Shown piece by piece: positions 61,170-64,000 of a stretch of 64,000 bases of DNA. The first letter of the stretch is position 1, and the number at the start of each line of letters is the position of its first letter. Both the position numbers and the translations under genes were made by a program. The stretch is from Nocardia vulneris. Its GTDB lineage: Bacteria > Actinomycetota > Actinomycetes > Mycobacteriales > Mycobacteriaceae. The notes beneath the pieces are model-generated. The model ran no database searches, was not told the DNA's origin, and saw only the letters and a list, made by a program, of their open reading frames with translations. The stretch covers positions 145,756-209,755 of the forward strand of contig NZ_BDCI01000013.1 of NCBI RefSeq assembly GCF_001613425.1. The letters run 5' to 3'.

Positions 61170-61943
61170 ATGCGTCTAGGTCGAGTTGCCAGTCCCGATG
61201 GGGTCGCGTTCGTCAGCATCGAAGGAGAAGGAAGCGACAGCATCGCGAAGGAGATCGCGGAACATCCGTTCGGTACGCCGACGTTCACCGGCCGGAGCTG
61301 GCCGCTGGCCGACGTGCGGCTGCTCGCACCGATCCTGGCGAGCAAAGTGATCTGTATCGGCAAGAACTACGCCGCGCACGCGGCCGAAATGGGCGGCCCC
61401 GCACCGGAAGATCCGGTGATCTTCATGAAGCCGAACACCTCGATCATCGGGCCGAACGTGCCGATCATCCTGCCGCCCAGCTCCTCTCAGGTCGATTACG
61501 AGGGCGAACTCGCCGTCGTCATCGGCAGGCCGTGCAAGGACGTGTCCGCCGCCCGCGCGCTGGACGTGGTGCTCGGCTACACCGTCGCCAACGACGTGAC
61601 CGCGCGAGATCAACAGCGCCACGACGGGCAGTGGACCAGGGGCAAGGGCTACGACACCTTCTGCCCGCTCGGCCCCTGGATCGAAACCGCCCTGGATCCA
61701 TCGGATCTGGAGATCGTCACCGAACTCGACGGCGAGGTCCGCCAGCGCAGTCGTACTTCCCTGCTGCTGCACGACATCCCGAAGCTCATCGAGTGGATCA
61801 CCACCGTGATGACGCTGCTGCCCGGCGATGTCATCCTCACCGGAACACCCGAAGGTGTCGGACCCGTGCAGGCCGGACAGCAAGTGTCCGTGACCGTCGA
61901 AGGGATCGGCACGCTCATCAATCCCGTTGCCGCCAAACGCTGA
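61170..61943 (+). CDS. Fumarylacetoacetate hydrolase family protein (Rv2993c-like)
   Basis: The 257-residue protein has the FAH fold: ICIGKNYAAHAAEMG, the metal-binding blocks DYEGELAVVIGR and NDVTARDQQR, and FCPLGPWIE near residue 165. Family members hydrolyse or isomerise beta-keto acids such as hydroxyheptadiene dioate. The neighbour relation leuB-FAH-gltX equals Rv2995c-Rv2992c. Substrate not known. The gltX start is 17 bases further, so they are likely one operon. Confidence 0.87.
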   Translation: MRLGRVASPDGVAFVSIEGEGSDSIAKEIAEHPFGTPTFTGRSWPLADVRLLAPILASKVICIGKNYAAHAAEMGGPAPEDPVIFMKPNTSIIGPNVPIILPPSSSQVDYEGELAVVIGRPCKDVSAARALDVVLGYTVANDVTARDQQRHDGQWTRGKGYDTFCPLGPWIETALDPSDLEIVTELDGEVRQRSRTSLLLHDIPKLIEWITTVMTLLPGDVILTGTPEGVGPVQAGQQVSVTVEGIGTLINPVAAKR

Positions 61944-61959
61944 TCATCGAAAGAGAGCC

Positions 61960-63441
61960 ATGACTGAAGTACGGGTCCGTTTCTGCCCGTCACCGACCGG
62001 CACGCCGCACGTCGGCCTGATCCGGACGGCGCTGTTCAACTGGGCCTACGCCAGGCACCACGGTGGAAAGTTCGTGTTCCGGATCGAAGACACCGATGCG
62101 GCACGGGATTCCGAGGAATCGTATCGCGCGCTGCTGGACGCGCTGCGCTGGCTCGGCCTCACCTGGGACGAGGGCCCGGAGGTCGGCGGCCCCTACGAGC
62201 CGTACCGCCAATCCCTGCGCAAGGACCAGCATCTCGACGTGGTCCAGCGGTTGCTGGCCGCCGGCGAGGCCTACGAATCCTTCTCCACGCCTGAGGAAGT
62301 CGAAGCCCGCCACCGCGCCGCCGGACGCGACCCGAAACTCGGGTACGACAACTACGACCGCGATCTCACCGCGCAGCAGCTCGAGGCCTACCGAGATGCC
62401 GGGCGCCCCGCGGTGATTCGGCTCCGGATGCCCGACGAAGACATCACCTGGCACGACCTGGTGCGCGGCGAAACCACGTTCAAAGCCGGTGTCGTACCGG
62501 ACTTCGCCCTCACCCGCGGCACCGGCGAGCCGCTGTACACGCTGGTCAACCCGGTCGACGACGCGCTGATGAAGATCACCCACGTGCTGCGCGGCGAAGA
62601 CCTGCTCTCCTCGACCCCGCGCCAGATCGCGCTCTACGCCGCCCTGCGCCGCATCGGTGTCGCCGACTTCACCCCGGAGTTCGGTCACCTGCCGTTCGTG
62701 ATGGGTCAGGGCAACAAGAAGTTGTCCAAGCGCGACCCCGAGTCGAATCTCTTCGTGCACCGCGACCGCGGCTTCATCCCCGAGGGTTTGCTGAATTACC
62801 TGGCATTACTCGGTTGGAGCATCGCCGACGACCACGATGTGTTCACCATGACGGAGATGGTTGCCGCCTTCGACATATCGAAAGTGAATTCGAATCCGGC
62901 CCGCTTCGATCAGAAGAAGGCGGACGCGCTCAACGCCGAGCACATCCGATTGCTGGAGACCGGAGATTTCACCCATCGGCTGCGCGAGTATCTGACCGAT
63001 CACTCGCATATCGGCGCCGAAATCGATGAGAAGCTGTTCGCCGCCGCGGCCGAACTCGTACAGACCCGCATCGTTGTGTTGTCCGACGCTTGGGAACTGT
63101 TGCGTTTTCTGTTGGCGCCCGCCGAACAATTTGCGATCGACCCGGCAGCCGGGACCAAGAATCTCGGCACCGAAGCCACCCCGGTATTGCAAGCCGCTAT
63201 TACTGCGCTGGAGCCACTGGCTGAGTGGACCACCCCCGCAATCGAAGCAGCGTTGAAAACCGCCCTGATCGACGAACTGGGGCTCAAACCACGCAAAGCA
63301 TTCGCACCGGTCCGCGTCGCCGTCACCGGCTCGCACATCAGCCCGCCGCTCTACGAGTCCCTCGAACTGCTCGGCCGCGACGTCAGCCTCGAACGCCTCC
63401 GCTCCGCACAAGAGTGGTCCGCGACGGCCCGACGCCCCTGA
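61960..63441 (+). CDS. gltX: Glutamyl-tRNA synthetase
   Basis: The 493-residue class I synthetase has the HIGH variant in SPTGTPHVGL (residues 11-20) and the KMSKS variant KKLSKRD near 255. In organisms without GlnRS it charges both tRNA-Glu and tRNA-Gln with glutamate. gatB and both tRNAs are in this window, fitting that pathway. ATG 61960 follows AAAGAGAG. Confidence 0.96.
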   Translation: MTEVRVRFCPSPTGTPHVGLIRTALFNWAYARHHGGKFVFRIEDTDAARDSEESYRALLDALRWLGLTWDEGPEVGGPYEPYRQSLRKDQHLDVVQRLLAAGEAYESFSTPEEVEARHRAAGRDPKLGYDNYDRDLTAQQLEAYRDAGRPAVIRLRMPDEDITWHDLVRGETTFKAGVVPDFALTRGTGEPLYTLVNPVDDALMKITHVLRGEDLLSSTPRQIALYAALRRIGVADFTPEFGHLPFVMGQGNKKLSKRDPESNLFVHRDRGFIPEGLLNYLALLGWSIADDHDVFTMTEMVAAFDISKVNSNPARFDQKKADALNAEHIRLLETGDFTHRLREYLTDHSHIGAEIDEKLFAAAAELVQTRIVVLSDAWELLRFLLAPAEQFAIDPAAGTKNLGTEATPVLQAAITALEPLAEWTTPAIEAALKTALIDELGLKPRKAFAPVRVAVTGSHISPPLYESLELLGRDVSLERLRSAQEWSATARRP

Positions 63442-63566
63442 AACAGCCGAAAACATGGCCTCTACCAGCCGATTTGTAGTAAACGGGTAGCCGTTTGGTA
63501 CTCTTCTTCTCGGCCGGAACACGGCCTCCCAGTCAGCCAGACTGCGAGGCCGAATTACCAGGTCAT

Positions 63567-63638
63567 TGGGGTATGGTGTAATTGGCAACACAGCTGATTC
63601 TGGTTCAGCCATTCTAGGTTCGAGTCCTGGTACCCCAG
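63567..63638 (+). tRNA. tRNA-Gln(CUG)
   Basis: A 72-base cloverleaf with perfect acceptor stem TGGGGTA/TACCCCA, discriminator G, T loop TTCGAGT, and anticodon loop TTCTGGT giving CTG. CCA is not encoded. The first pair is U1-A72. Confidence 0.92.
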
Positions 63639-63787
63639 CGGAGAGAGCAGCTGTCGACAACGGTACGCGACCGAAAATCGAACAGCACCTGGCGATTTGG
63701 TCGCCAGGCCTCGGGAAGCTAAGCTAACCGAGCCTCCAGATCGAAAGATCACAAAGGTGCTCCTCGTACCAACGAGAAGCAGTCCAA

Positions 63788-63860
63788 GGCCCCGTCGTCT
63801 AGCGGCCTAGGACGCCGCCCTCTCAAGGCGGTAGCGCGGGTTCGAATCCCGTCGGGGCTA
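63788..63860 (+). tRNA. tRNA-Glu(CUC)
   Basis: A 73-base cloverleaf with acceptor GGCCCCG/CGGGGCT, discriminator A, anticodon stem CCGCC/GGCGG with loop CTCTCAA giving CTC, and T loop TTCGAAT. Confidence 0.92.
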
Positions 63861-63871
63861 CAACCAGATCG

Positions 63872-63904
63872 AAGGCTCATGCTCACACAGAGCGTGGGCC
63901 TTTT
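63872..63904 (+). terminator. Terminator after tRNA-Glu
   Basis: AAGGCTCATGCTC pairs with GAGCGTGGGCCTT through G-T wobbles, ending in a T run. Confidence 0.7.
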
Positions 63905-63922
63905 CTGGTTTCCGCGTATTTT

Positions 63923-63941
63923 GTGGGGGCGAAGCCCCCAC
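63923..63941. repeat. GTGGGGGC hairpin in GC-rich intergenic sequence
   Basis: GTGGGGGC and GCCCCCAC flank GAA, inside a cytosine-rich stretch that continues to the window end. It resembles the short GC-rich palindromes scattered between Nocardia genes. Confidence 0.5.
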
Positions 63942-64000
63942 GCCCCACCCGGCGGGCTGGCGCCCCCGGACCCCCCTGGCGAGGACGCTTCGCTGCTCGC

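Noticed and set aside
62806..63660. 284-codon minus-strand ORF over gltX and the tRNA
   Set aside because: Antisense to gltX and runs into tRNA-Gln.

Overview
The window comes from a high-GC actinomycete, most likely Nocardia or a close relative in the Mycobacteriales. The order gatB, lppZ-like lipoprotein, DoxX, PH-domain protein, ilvB-ilvN-ilvC, serA, leuB, FAH-family protein, gltX matches the Mycobacterium tuberculosis Rv3009c to Rv2992c stretch, but with large insertions. The many TANNNT boxes placed 6-8 bases before an ATG or GTG point to leaderless transcripts, which are common in this order.

Layout. 1-2540: tail of a regulator and two tandem paralogous membrane proteins. 2595-14443: housekeeping genes (secreted hydrolase, gatB, lppZ, DoxX, ilvD, PH protein, ilvBNC with a leader-peptide attenuator). 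14504-19810: small secreted protein, cation/proton antiporter, PPOX enzyme, and a MoxR/VWA pair with a 144-bp duplication of the VWA gene start. 19901-39221: a roughly 19-kb lower-GC defence island made of two convergent operons. The plus-strand operon encodes a MORC/MutL-like GHKL ATPase, a Z1-domain SF2 helicase and a cytosine-5 DNA methyltransferase. The minus-strand operon encodes a sacsin-like GHKL ATPase fused to an SF2 helicase, a UvrD-like helicase, DrmA, DrmB, and a RelE-like/UvrD fusion. 39716-50423: a LacI-controlled inositol uptake and catabolism cluster with four palindromic operators. 50595-54745: small accessory genes (Imm5-like, cold shock, nucleotidyltransferase, MFS/LysR pair). 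55179-63441: small ORF, serA, leuB, Uma2, TetR/MFS, FAH, gltX. 63567-63860: tRNA-Gln(CUG) and tRNA-Glu(CUC).

How the genes work together. IlvB, IlvN, IlvC, IlvD and LeuB are steps of branched-chain amino acid synthesis, and ilvBNC appears to be regulated by attenuation. GltX, GatB, tRNA-Gln and tRNA-Glu together represent the indirect route to Gln-tRNA(Gln). In the island, the methyltransferase probably marks self DNA while the helicase and ATPase proteins act on unmodified DNA. It combines Mza/MORC-Z1 parts with DISARM-like DrmAB parts, yet lacks the usual DrmC phospholipase-D nuclease, AIPR and Vsr proteins. This hybrid is the best candidate for an undescribed system in the window. The inositol cluster carries an ABC importer plus iolG-, iolE-, iolC-, iolB- and iolD-type genes, and lacks iolA within the window.
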